Shown here piece after piece: positions 1 through 5,419 of a stretch of 8,803 nt of DNA. A program made the translations under genes and the position numbers. The DNA comes from Aquificaceae bacterium (GTDB lineage: Bacteria; Aquificota; Aquificia; Aquificales; Aquificaceae). The notes below the pieces were generated by a model. It worked only from the letters and a program-made list of their open reading frames with translations, did not search any database and was not told the DNA's origin. The stretch is taken from NCBI GenBank assembly GCA_025057715.1, contig JANWVD010000021.1, positions 1-8,803 of the forward strand, in the 5' to 3' direction. The first letter of the stretch is position 1. Every line of letters starts with the position of its first letter.

Positions 1-143
1 ATCTCGGATTTGTTTATAAGGATGTTTAGATAGTTATCCTCGGATATGCTAGCCCAAAGGAGGGGGTTTATGGCCTCAGAAGCATGGACTATTTTAAAAG
101 CCGGCAAAAGCGCAAGGGTTAGGATAAATTCTCGCCTATTCAG
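1..143 (-). CDS. Molybdenum hydroxylase large subunit (IorB-like), N-terminus only, Tat signal, apparent CTG start
   Basis: This reading frame is open from 143 down to the window edge and encodes 47 residues. It begins MNRREFILTLALLPAF, a textbook twin-arginine (Tat) signal with the RR pair at residues 3-4 followed by a hydrophobic stretch. It continues NPLLWASISEDNYLNILINK and then SE, which resembles the opening of isoquinoline 1-oxidoreductase beta-type subunits (usually followed by MGQG, here cut off). Family knowledge: these large subunits carry the molybdopterin cofactor and are exported folded with their FeS partner, hydroxylating N-heterocycles or aldehydes. The partner gene lies just upstream and overlaps by 8 nt. 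No ATG, GTG or TTG lies between the in-frame TGA (156-158) and the RR pair. The only plausible initiator giving MNRRE is CTG at 141-143, with GAGG-like bases about 10 nt before it. The family is fairly sure, the exact substrate unknown, the start inferred. Confidence 0.72.
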   Translation of the reverse strand, partial: MNRREFILTLALLPAFKIVHASEAINPLLWASISEDNYLNILINKSE

Positions 144-582
144 GGAAGATGTTCCTCACCGCTTTTGCTATGCGCTCGTAAGTTCCGCACCTGCAGATGT
201 GAGAGGAGAGGTTTTTAAGAACGTTAGAAGCGCTAGGCAGTGGTTTTCTCAAGGTCATTGCGTAAACGGACATAATAATACCGCCTTGACAATAGCCGCA
301 CTGAGGGACTTGATAATCTATCCAAGCTCTTATCACCGGATGAGACTTATCTATTCCCTCCAATGTAGTAATAGGCACATCAACATCCTTAGCTAAGATA
401 GTGCAAGAGCGAGCTGGCTGGTTGTTTAAAAGAACTGTGCAAGCTCCGCAAATACCAATTCCACAACCAAACTTCACAGCTCTTAAACCGAGGCGCTCTC
501 TCAAGACCCATAGAAGAGGCTCGTCTTCGAAAAAGCCGACTTGTCTCTTTTGGTTATTTACGCTCAGGGTTTTCGTAAGCAT
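136..582 (-). CDS. [2Fe-2S] subunit of a molybdenum hydroxylase (IorA/CoxS family)
   Basis: This 148-residue protein is the small electron-transfer subunit of a xanthine dehydrogenase-family enzyme. Two cluster sites are visible. The plant-type N-terminal site is C40-x4-C45-x2-C48 with C60. The C-terminal helical site is C95-x2-C98 (QCGYCQGG) with C130-x-C132 (CRCGTY). The text around LLWVLRERLGL and RAWIDYQVPQCGYC matches isoquinoline 1-oxidoreductase alpha better than CO dehydrogenase CoxS. Length is normal for the family. It has no signal peptide of its own, which fits co-export with the Tat-bearing large subunit encoded immediately downstream. No FAD subunit gene is seen between them, as in two-subunit Ior-type enzymes that pass electrons to cytochromes (family knowledge). 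The ATG at 582 has no clear Shine-Dalgarno sequence. The substrate cannot be told from this fragment. Confidence 0.9.
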   Translation of the reverse strand: MLTKTLSVNNQKRQVGFFEDEPLLWVLRERLGLRAVKFGCGIGICGACTVLLNNQPARSCTILAKDVDVPITTLEGIDKSHPVIRAWIDYQVPQCGYCQGGIIMSVYAMTLRKPLPSASNVLKNLSSHICRCGTYERIAKAVRNIFPE

Positions 583-587
583 TTTAA

Positions 588-601
588 GTTTAAATTTAAA
601 C
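588..601. promoter_or_regulatory. 14-bp perfect palindrome between divergent iorA-like gene and recR
   Basis: GTTTAAATTTAAAC is its own reverse complement and fills most of the 21-nt gap between the iorA-like ATG (582) and the recR GTG (604). It could be a symmetric operator. It could equally be a shared promoter element: TAAATT (591-596) sits 7 nt before the recR GTG, and a TTTAAA sits 6 nt before the opposite ATG. AT-rich palindromes also arise by chance, so the role is an inference. Confidence 0.4.
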
Positions 602-603
602 CC

Positions 604-1230
604 GTGGAAGGAAAATCAAGGTCTATACCAGAGGTTTTAGAAAGCGCCATTAAGCTTTCAGGGAACATACCGCTTTTTGGCACAAGGAGCGCCTCGAGAT
701 TAGTTTATGGGCTTTTGAAATTGCCAAAGGAGCAAGCCTTGCAGACCTTAAGAGCCATTGAAGAAGCCGTTCTTAACCTAAGAAGATGCGCAAAGTGCGG
801 TCTTCTTACGACCGATGAAACTTGCTACATCTGCAAAGACCCTCTGAGGAGCAAATTCCAAATGTGCGTGGTGGAAGAGTCCCAGGATGCTTTTTCAATA
901 GAAAAACTTGGTAAGTATAACGGGTTATACCACATTCTTAATGGCAGGATAGCGCCTCTTGAGGGAATATCTCCATCGGACTTATCAATTGATAAGCTCT
1001 TTGAAAGAATCGAAAATCTAAATGTAAAAGAACTAATCCTTGCGACAAACCCAAACATTGAGGGGGAAGCGACGGCAAACTACATAGCAAAGCTCGCAAA
1101 AAGACAATTTAAACATCTCAAGATTACTCGCATATCCCACGGTCTCCAGTTTGGCTCTATGATAGAGAACTCTGATCCACTTTCTCTCGAGGGCTCTTTT
1201 GCAAACAGGAAAACGGTGGAAGATACATAA
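604..1230 (+). CDS. recR: Recombination mediator protein RecR
   Basis: RecR works with RecF/RecO to load RecA on gapped DNA. The 208-residue frame shows the family order. A helix-hairpin-helix region lies at about residues 18-38 (IPLFGTRSASRL where most RecR proteins have LPGIGPKSAQRL). A zinc site follows with C62-x2-C65 and C74-x2-C77. The Toprim domain has VVEE at about 89-92 and ATNPNIEGEATA at 147-158. The C-terminal part reads ISHGLQFG, then SLEGSFANRK. I start it at the GTG of 604, which gives about the family's usual length. The frame is open further upstream from a TTG at 541, but that would overlap the divergent iorA-like gene and add an atypical basic leader. No Shine-Dalgarno sequence precedes the GTG. 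The HhH glycine motif is less conserved than usual, but the protein looks intact. Confidence 0.93.
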   Translation: MEGKSRSIPEVLESAIKLSGNIPLFGTRSASRLVYGLLKLPKEQALQTLRAIEEAVLNLRRCAKCGLLTTDETCYICKDPLRSKFQMCVVEESQDAFSIEKLGKYNGLYHILNGRIAPLEGISPSDLSIDKLFERIENLNVKELILATNPNIEGEATANYIAKLAKRQFKHLKITRISHGLQFGSMIENSDPLSLEGSFANRKTVEDT

Positions 1231-1361
1231 ATACTTTGGTGCGTAGTTTAAATCTCAAATTCTGAAACCTGTTTAATCAACCGTGTCTTAAGCTCTAATC
1301 GCAAACCTTTAATGCGCAAAGCCGAAAACGGAATTATAATAAATGTTTAGTAAGTGGGTTT
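1231..1361. other. Convergent intergenic gap, no gene or clear terminator
   Basis: These 131 nt separate the 3' ends of recR and the split nuclease gene. They are AT-rich. I find no stable GC stem followed by a T run on either strand, so termination of both transcripts is unexplained. A stretch at 1246-1268 begins GTTTAAATC and ends GAAAC, superficially like a CRISPR repeat, but it occurs once only. Nothing here can be given a function. Confidence 0.4.
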
Positions 1362-1817
1362 TTAAAAAGTAGCTTGCTTAGTTTTTTGATGACTTTTCTC
1401 TAAAAACATTTCAGCAGCTCTCTTCTCAAGCCACCTTATAAACTTACTCAGACTCCTCTTATCTATAATAACATGCAAATATCCATGTCTTGCGTAGTAT
1501 ATAGCAACTCTTTTTATGTCCGTAGCTATCCTTTCGTCGTCCTTTGCGTATACACTATCAATTTTAGATAGAACAAAGTAGCCAACCAGTTGATTATAGT
1601 ATCCCTGAGCAAACTTCAAATGCTTAGTTACTTTTATATCAACTATCATATCATCTATGACTAAATCCGCATCTGCACCGCCAACTATAGAAGAACCCTC
1701 TCCAAAAGTAGGGTTCAAGACGCAACAATTGCTGCAAGAAAAATGCTTAATATCCAATATACCAATCAGACTTTTCAAATCTTCTACATCATTCGTATCT
1801 ACATAACTACTAAGCAT
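1362..1817 (-). CDS. PD-(D/E)XK nuclease-like protein, C-terminal catalytic half of a frame-split gene
   Basis: This 151-residue frame has the nuclease core of the RecB/Cas4-like PD-(D/E)XK superfamily. It shows GGADADL (residues 46-52, candidate metal-binding D49 or D51), then D60-I-K62 inside IVDIKVTK, then Q76-L-V-G-Y80, the QxxxY motif of RecB-type nucleases. NPTFGEGSS precedes the core. I recognise the arrangement as a conserved protein of about 300 residues without known function. The other half is the frame just upstream (1819-2283), one base out of register. The ATG at 1815-1817 follows the upstream TAA with a single base between, so reinitiation to give a separate polypeptide is possible. 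Continuous reading through the T run is equally plausible. Catalytic residues look intact. The real target is unknown. Confidence 0.7.
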   Translation of the reverse strand: MLSSYVDTNDVEDLKSLIGILDIKHFSCSNCCVLNPTFGEGSSIVGGADADLVIDDMIVDIKVTKHLKFAQGYYNQLVGYFVLSKIDSVYAKDDERIATDIKRVAIYYARHGYLHVIIDKRSLSKFIRWLEKRAAEMFLEKSHQKTKQATF

Positions 1818-1818
1818 C

Positions 1819-2283
1819 TTATTCTCTTCGGCAATTTTCTGAAAAAAAATCTAAATCTTTAAGTGCTCTGTAAACATTATCCATCCTCGCTAACAAAACG
1901 CAAGAAATTATTAAATCATCTGTTAAACTCCCTCCGGATAGATACTTTTTGTATTCCATTTTAGCTCTGCTAACTATCTCACGCATTTTCTCAACTTGAG
2001 TGTCTGGGAGATATATATCAAACTCTTTGTTTTCAAGAAGCTGAAGCAAAGCCTCCGCAACCCATTTTGTTTCGATTGCATTTTTATAATGCTTCTTGAT
2101 ATGAAACCGAAGTAAATAATCAAAGGCAGTTCCCACGAGGCTAAAGTTTTCAGTCTTGGGTTTTGCTAATAAATTGATATCTAACCCCCTAACCTTTGGA
2201 GCTTTTTCGACCAGGAAAACCCTCTTAAATTCATGCTTCACATCTTCAAGCTCTATGAAAGAAGATAAACTCACTTTTAGCAC
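1819..2283 (-). CDS. N-terminal half of the frame-split PD-(D/E)XK nuclease-like protein
   Basis: This 154-residue frame is mostly predicted helix. It carries LVGTAFDYLLRF at about residues 49-60, probably the N-terminal helical motif preceding the nuclease core in this conserved family, and SGGSLTDDLIISCVLLARMD near 116-135. It ends NCRRE and TAA soon after eight T (1842-1849 on the + strand as A). Removing one T would carry the reading frame on as FFQKIAEENK and then MLSSYVDTND, joining the catalytic half into one protein of about 309 residues. The GTG at 2281-2283 directly follows an in-frame TAG, so it is the most upstream start; a second GTG is codon 4. It lies 24 nt behind the chaN-like gene on the same strand and may share its transcript, though TATAGT at 2299-2304 could be a promoter of its own. 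Confidence 0.65.
   Translation of the reverse strand: MLKVSLSSFIELEDVKHEFKRVFLVEKAPKVRGLDINLLAKPKTENFSLVGTAFDYLLRFHIKKHYKNAIETKWVAEALLQLLENKEFDIYLPDTQVEKMREIVSRAKMEYKKYLSGGSLTDDLIISCVLLARMDNVYRALKDLDFFSENCRRE
1842..1849 (-). other. Run of eight T in the sense strand at the nuclease frame break
   Basis: The run lies in codons for DFF of the upstream frame, 27 nt before its stop. Going from the first frame to the second needs skipping one base (+1), equal to seven T. Such runs are known sites of RNA polymerase slippage and also of sequencing error. The sequence alone cannot separate these. Confidence 0.55.
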
Positions 2284-2307
2284 CTATTTTAGGACATGAC
2301 TATAGCA

Positions 2308-2997
2308 TTAATTGCTAACAGAAGCGCGCTTCAAAATCAGCATCTTGATATTTGGTTTGATAATACTTAGTCTTCGCGGAATCCCGGTTTCATAGTCAAG
2401 AGCATGATATCTCCCAACCAACACGAAAACGACGGCGGAAGGCTCTTTTTCAAGGATTTCATATATTTTGTAAGCCATAAATGCGTCCCAAGCAGATTGA
2501 ACTCTGTAAAATTGCTCTCTGTCAATAGGCGGATGCTCTTTTAAAACAGATTCATAAACCTCAATCTCTTTCTTAGACGGCTTAAGCAAAACCTCGCTTG
2601 GCAACCCGGGGATGGATTCACCACGCCTGACAGATGGTAAAAGCTCACTGTCCATCCCTATGGCGTAGATTCTGATTTTCCTTGACCTTGCGAAGTTCCA
2701 AATATCTCTATAGAGCTCTGGGTCAAAGCCCCATCGCTTTTTGTACTCAGAAAGTTCAAGCATCTTCTCTTCGCTTATTAACCCGTTGACAAAATCGTCC
2801 AAAACCTTTTGAAACCTGTGTTGAAACATCTCCATTGCAATAACTGCATTACCATCAAAAGACGATATTACCTGCAGCTGAAACTTATGGTCTTCTTTGC
2901 TGGTGTGCACCTCAGGTAAAAATACGACCCTATGATTTTGAATCTCCGTTGCCCACACACACGATATAAAAACAAGAAATAGATAAACTAAAAACAT
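2308..2997 (-). CDS. ChaN/DUF399-like exported protein
   Basis: ChaN-family proteins are envelope proteins linked to haem/iron binding. The frame shows the family's signposts. VVFLPEVHTSKEDHKFQ corresponds to the usual LGEvHdn motif with its histidine. VIAMEMFQHRFQ follows, then WGFDPELYRDIWNFARS, and near the end VVFVLVGRYHALDYETGIPRRL. From the ATG at 2997 the protein has 229 residues and starts with a hydrophobic segment ending CVWA/TE, which suits signal peptidase I. FISC just before could be a poor lipobox. The n-region lacks a positive charge, which is a little odd. The frame is open upstream to 3096, but that would run across the divergent RHH gene, whose start has a strong Shine-Dalgarno sequence, so I use 2997. 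No Shine-Dalgarno sequence precedes it. TACAAT lies 6 nt before the ATG. The family is sound; haem binding here is inferred. Confidence 0.85.
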   Translation of the reverse strand: MFLVYLFLVFISCVWATEIQNHRVVFLPEVHTSKEDHKFQLQVISSFDGNAVIAMEMFQHRFQKVLDDFVNGLISEEKMLELSEYKKRWGFDPELYRDIWNFARSRKIRIYAIGMDSELLPSVRRGESIPGLPSEVLLKPSKKEIEVYESVLKEHPPIDREQFYRVQSAWDAFMAYKIYEILEKEPSAVVFVLVGRYHALDYETGIPRRLSIIKPNIKMLILKRASVSN

Positions 2998-3003
2998 AAA
3001 ATT

Positions 3004-3009
3004 ATTGTA
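3004..3009 (-). promoter_or_regulatory. Candidate -10 (TACAAT) for leaderless chaN-like gene
   Basis: On the minus strand TACAAT matches TATAAT at five of six positions and ends 6 nt before the ATG at 2997. That would place transcription start at or beside the start codon, which fits the missing Shine-Dalgarno sequence. No clear -35 box is seen. It overlaps the opposite-facing TATAAT of the RHH gene. Confidence 0.4.
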
Positions 3010-3013
3010 TAAT
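3008..3013 (+). promoter_or_regulatory. Candidate -10 (TATAAT) for the RHH-hisC operon
   Basis: This is a perfect TATAAT lying within an inverted repeat, ATTAT-TGT-ATAAT (3001-3013). Transcription would start near 3020, directly before the Shine-Dalgarno sequence. A matching -35 box is not evident. The inverted repeat overlaps both divergent -10 elements, so it is also the natural place for an operator. Confidence 0.5.
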
Positions 3014-3020
3014 TTGATGC

Positions 3021-3027
3021 AGGAGGT
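3021..3027 (+). promoter_or_regulatory. Strong Shine-Dalgarno sequence for the RHH gene
   Basis: AGGAGGT lies 5 nt before the ATG at 3033. It fixes the start of the small RHH gene and argues against any longer version of the divergent chaN-like gene. Confidence 0.8.
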
Positions 3028-3032
3028 AAGAA

Positions 3033-3317
3033 ATGGCAAGAAAACCGAGAAAAAAGGGCGGACCGCGCTACAGAAGAGTGACCCTCTCTCTTCCAAAAAG
3101 GCTATACCATGTGCTTAATGGCATAGCTATGGGCGATGAAAGAAGACTAAACCGCTTAGTCAAGGGCATACTTGAGGACAAGCTAACAGAATCAACTGTC
3201 AGCGAGCTTGAACTTTACCTCGGAAGAGGCGACGACGAAGAACTCATGGAAGAAGAAAACTTAAGAAAGCAGGACGCAGAATACCCGTCTCGTGAAACCC
3301 CGAATTCAGGGTCTTGA
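3033..3317 (+). CDS. Small ribbon-helix-helix (CopG/Arc-like) putative DNA-binding protein
   Basis: The 94-residue protein has a very basic start (residues 2-15), then RRVTLSLPKRL (14-24) that fits the beta-ribbon of an RHH fold. Two helices follow at about 22-34 (LYHVLNGIA) and 37-53 (RRLNRLVKGILEDKL). An acidic tail rich in E and D follows from about 57. RHH proteins bind DNA as dimers through the ribbon, and many repress their own promoter. The gene has a near-ideal Shine-Dalgarno sequence, shares a short divergent gap containing an inverted repeat with the chaN-like gene, and overlaps the start of hisC by 26 nt, so it is co-transcribed with it. No toxin gene lies beside it, so an antitoxin role is not supported. 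The fold is inferred from pattern only and the target is unknown. Confidence 0.65.
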   Translation: MARKPRKKGGPRYRRVTLSLPKRLYHVLNGIAMGDERRLNRLVKGILEDKLTESTVSELELYLGRGDDEELMEEENLRKQDAEYPSRETPNSGS

Positions 3318-4323
3318 AAAATATAAAACCGAGACAACCAAGGCAAGAATAAGGCTAAGCTCAAACGAGTTATATCTTGACCTTCCGCAAGAGGTAAGGG
3401 AAGAGGTAGCCAAAGAGCTCGCCTTTGCGCCGCTTTACAAGTATCCAGACCCGGACGCCAAAGAGCTTAAGTCAGCCATCGCAAGCTGGCTTAAGCTCCC
3501 CTCAGAAGAATATCTAACCCTTGGGAATGGCTCTGACGAGCTTATTAACTACCTTTGCGCCTCTTTGGGGACTGGCACTGTATCTTACCCAGTGCCGACC
3601 TTTTCTATGTATGAAATATGCGCTAAAAACAACCTTCGCAAGACTGCACCCCTGAGACTTGACGAAAACTTCGAGCTAATGCAAGCCCCGCCAGATGATT
3701 CAGACCTCATCTTCATAGCAAGACCCAACAACCCAACCGGGAATCTTTTTTTAAAAGAAACCATAACCGCCCTTCGGGCGAGGGATAGATGCATAGTAAT
3801 AGACGAAGCTTACTATCCTTTTTGTAAAGAATCAATGATTGATGAAGCTCTTAAAAGTGAGGATATTCTGGTGTTAAGAACGCTTTCAAAGATAGGTCTT
3901 GCAGGTCTTAGGGTTGGCATTTTAATAGCCCCCCCGGAAATTATTAAGCTTATAGATAGCGTTAGGCTTCCTTTTAATGTAACAATGCCATCGCAAATAG
4001 TTGCGAAGATTATAATTAGTAAGTATTCTTATTTAATAGATAACGCAGTCGAGATTGCAATAAAAGAGCGAGAGCGAATTGAAAGTTATATGAAAAATAT
4101 GGAAGGGATTAAGGTCTTTCCTTCAAGAGCTAACTTTATACTATTTAAGGTCTTAGTAGGCGCAAAGGCCTTGCATAAAGAATTGCTAAAAAGAGGTGTT
4201 TTAGTAAGAGACTTTTCTGAAAATCCATATACACCTGAGTGTTTAAGGGTTTCAGTCGGAAGAGCCGTAGAAAATGACATTTTTCTTGAAGCTCTTGATT
4301 CTTCGCTGAGAGAGCTCGTTTAA
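3292..4323 (+). CDS. hisC: Histidinol-phosphate aminotransferase
   Basis: HisC is a PLP enzyme converting imidazole-acetol phosphate and glutamate to histidinol phosphate in histidine synthesis. The 343-residue frame has RLSSNELYLDLP at the N-terminus, LGNGSDELI (78-85), ARPNNPTGN (143-151), VIDEAYYPF (169-177, D171 pairs with the PLP ring), and TLSKIGLAGLRVG (197-209) with K200 as the Schiff-base lysine and R207 near the phosphate. LRVSVGRAVENDIFLEAL near the end holds the substrate-binding arginine. Length is normal. The GTG at 3292 gives the expected N-terminus, MKPRIQGLEKY, and overlaps the RHH gene by 26 nt. The nearest purine-rich stretch is too far upstream for a good Shine-Dalgarno sequence, so translation is probably coupled. 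The TAA ends one base from the 3' end of a convergent tRNA gene. Close relatives act on other amino acids, but the motif set favours HisC. Confidence 0.9.
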   Translation: MKPRIQGLEKYKTETTKARIRLSSNELYLDLPQEVREEVAKELAFAPLYKYPDPDAKELKSAIASWLKLPSEEYLTLGNGSDELINYLCASLGTGTVSYPVPTFSMYEICAKNNLRKTAPLRLDENFELMQAPPDDSDLIFIARPNNPTGNLFLKETITALRARDRCIVIDEAYYPFCKESMIDEALKSEDILVLRTLSKIGLAGLRVGILIAPPEIIKLIDSVRLPFNVTMPSQIVAKIIISKYSYLIDNAVEIAIKERERIESYMKNMEGIKVFPSRANFILFKVLVGAKALHKELLKRGVLVRDFSENPYTPECLRVSVGRAVENDIFLEALDSSLRELV

Positions 4324-4324
4324 A

Positions 4325-4408
4325 TGCCGGAGGTGGGAGTCGAACCCACACGCCCTCACGGGCACTGCCCCCTCAAGACAGCGCGTCTGCCAATTCCGCC
4401 ACTCCGGC
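4325..4408 (-). tRNA. tRNA-Leu, anticodon GAG
   Basis: The minus strand folds into a complete class II tRNA of 84 nt. The acceptor GCCGGAG pairs perfectly with CTCCGGC, with discriminator A. The D arm is GCGGAATTGGCAGACGC. The anticodon stem CTGTC/GGCAG holds loop TTGAGGG, so the anticodon is GAG (4372-4374), reading CUC/CUU. A long variable arm is built on GCCC/GGGC. The T stem is GTGGG/CCCAC with loop TTCGACT. CCA is not encoded, so it must be added by the CCA enzyme. The gene has its own TATAAT 12 nt upstream, placed directly after the stop of the 3-dehydroquinate synthase gene. Its 3' end sits one base from the hisC stop, so any 3' trailer is antisense to hisC. Confidence 0.96.
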
Positions 4409-4420
4409 TTGAAAGTCAGG

Positions 4421-4426
4421 ATTATA
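4421..4426 (-). promoter_or_regulatory. -10 box (TATAAT) for tRNA-Leu
   Basis: A perfect TATAAT on the minus strand begins directly after the TGA of the upstream gene and ends 12 nt before the mature tRNA 5' end. This gives a leader of about five bases. No good -35 hexamer is visible at the usual spacing inside the 3' end of the upstream gene. Confidence 0.6.
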
Positions 4427-5419
4427 TCACTTTTCTTGGATAGTTTCCTGAATCTTCATACCAAAGTGGCGCGCAAAATCCTCAACATACCCAAGAACTT
4501 CCATCTTGGGTTTTAATTCAGAAACTGAGATTGGTCCGCAATCGGGGCTCACGAGCCTTATCGTTTCGGCATTTTGCAAAATTGCACTTAGCTTTTTGTT
4601 GTTGTATCTAGCCTCGATAAGCAGCATTGGTCTTCTTTCTATTTTTGACCTGCCTACAAAGACCTGCCTTGCTTTGCCCTTGCAATCGTATATTACAACC
4701 GCATCACCGCTTGAAAGCTCGCAAAGATACTTTGTTTTATCGCCGGGGACTTTTACATACATATGAACCGCGCCTGCATTGACCCTAAAAGGACGCGAGG
4801 CAACATAGGGGCTCTCTTCGGTCTCTGCGTGCACTAATAGCATCCCAGAGGAGGAATTTCCAACCAAAAGACCGCTTGATTTTTCTAAGATGCTTGTGGT
4901 ATCTACGCAAACTCTATCGCCAAGACCGATTGGCAAGATTCGTTCAACAACTGCTGTGATAAGCTCAACCGGCGGCTCGCTCTCAAGCAAGGTGCTAAAG
5001 GCTTTTATTATCGAGGGGTCTTGGGTCTTTAAAACAACGCCTTTAACGCCCTTTTCAAGAGTTTCAAATGCAAGGCGGGCTTCTTGGATGTCTTTGACAA
5101 TAGCATACACATCTTGACGCATTGCTATTAGATTCTCGAGGGGTATTACCCTCCAATCGGTCGTTTCGACAAGCACTTTAACAGAAGGTGGATATAAGCC
5201 AGCCCTTTCTTGGTCCTTAGATTCTTTTATTTCAATATGAACAAAGTCCCTCTCGGGAATTAAATCCCCGCCATCGCAAGCGACTAATATTTTCCCAAGT
5301 GAGCGAACCTCGCTGAGCTTTGCGGCATCTTTTAAGACAATAACCGTCGCGCCGCTCTCTATAGCGAGGGAAACGAGCCCTTTGTCAAAGGGTTCTGCAA
5401 GATACCAAAACTCTCTCAT
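4427..5419 (-). CDS. 3-dehydroquinate synthase II (archaeal-type)
   Basis: This enzyme uses NAD+ to deaminate and cyclise 2-amino-3,7-dideoxy-D-threo-hept-6-ulosonate to 3-dehydroquinate, replacing the DAHP/AroB route (known from MJ1249 of Methanocaldococcus). The 330-residue frame carries the diagnostic blocks: VKVLVETTDW (80-89), VIPLENLIA (91-99), GDRVCVDTTSILEKSSGLLV (167-186), SPYVASRPFRVNAGAVHMYV (203-222), KIERRPMLLIEARY (259-272), QNAETIRLVSPD (282-293) and a final FARHFG. It is slightly shorter at the N-terminus than archaeal examples. I start at the ATG of 5419, which overlaps the lipoprotein stop as ATGA and so implies translational coupling. A GTG 7 codons earlier (5440) is the alternative. 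Neighbours include other aromatic and histidine genes, but the directly coupled gene is a lipoprotein of unknown role. The partner enzyme making its substrate is not in this window. Confidence 0.93.
   Translation of the reverse strand: MREFWYLAEPFDKGLVSLAIESGATVIVLKDAAKLSEVRSLGKILVACDGGDLIPERDFVHIEIKESKDQERAGLYPPSVKVLVETTDWRVIPLENLIAMRQDVYAIVKDIQEARLAFETLEKGVKGVVLKTQDPSIIKAFSTLLESEPPVELITAVVERILPIGLGDRVCVDTTSILEKSSGLLVGNSSSGMLLVHAETEESPYVASRPFRVNAGAVHMYVKVPGDKTKYLCELSSGDAVVIYDCKGKARQVFVGRSKIERRPMLLIEARYNNKKLSAILQNAETIRLVSPDCGPISVSELKPKMEVLGYVEDFARHFGMKIQETIQEK

Noticed and set aside
46..396. Open frame of 116 codons on the plus strand
   Set aside because: It is antisense to the well-supported iorA-like and iorB-like genes and its protein has no recognisable motif.
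1246..1268. CRISPR-repeat-like string beginning GTTTAAATC and ending GAAAC
   Set aside because: Only one copy is present, with no spacing pattern and no cas genes in the window.
1362..2283. Cas4 or CRISPR-associated nuclease
   Set aside because: The catalytic motifs are of the same superfamily, but the cysteine cluster pattern typical of Cas4 is not seen and there is no array or other cas gene.
2998..3096. Longer chaN-like start at 3096
   Set aside because: It would be antisense to the start of the RHH gene, which has a strong Shine-Dalgarno sequence, and would bury the signal peptide.
3033..3317. Antitoxin of a toxin-antitoxin pair
   Set aside because: The RHH fold fits, but the overlapping partner is hisC and no small toxin gene is adjacent.
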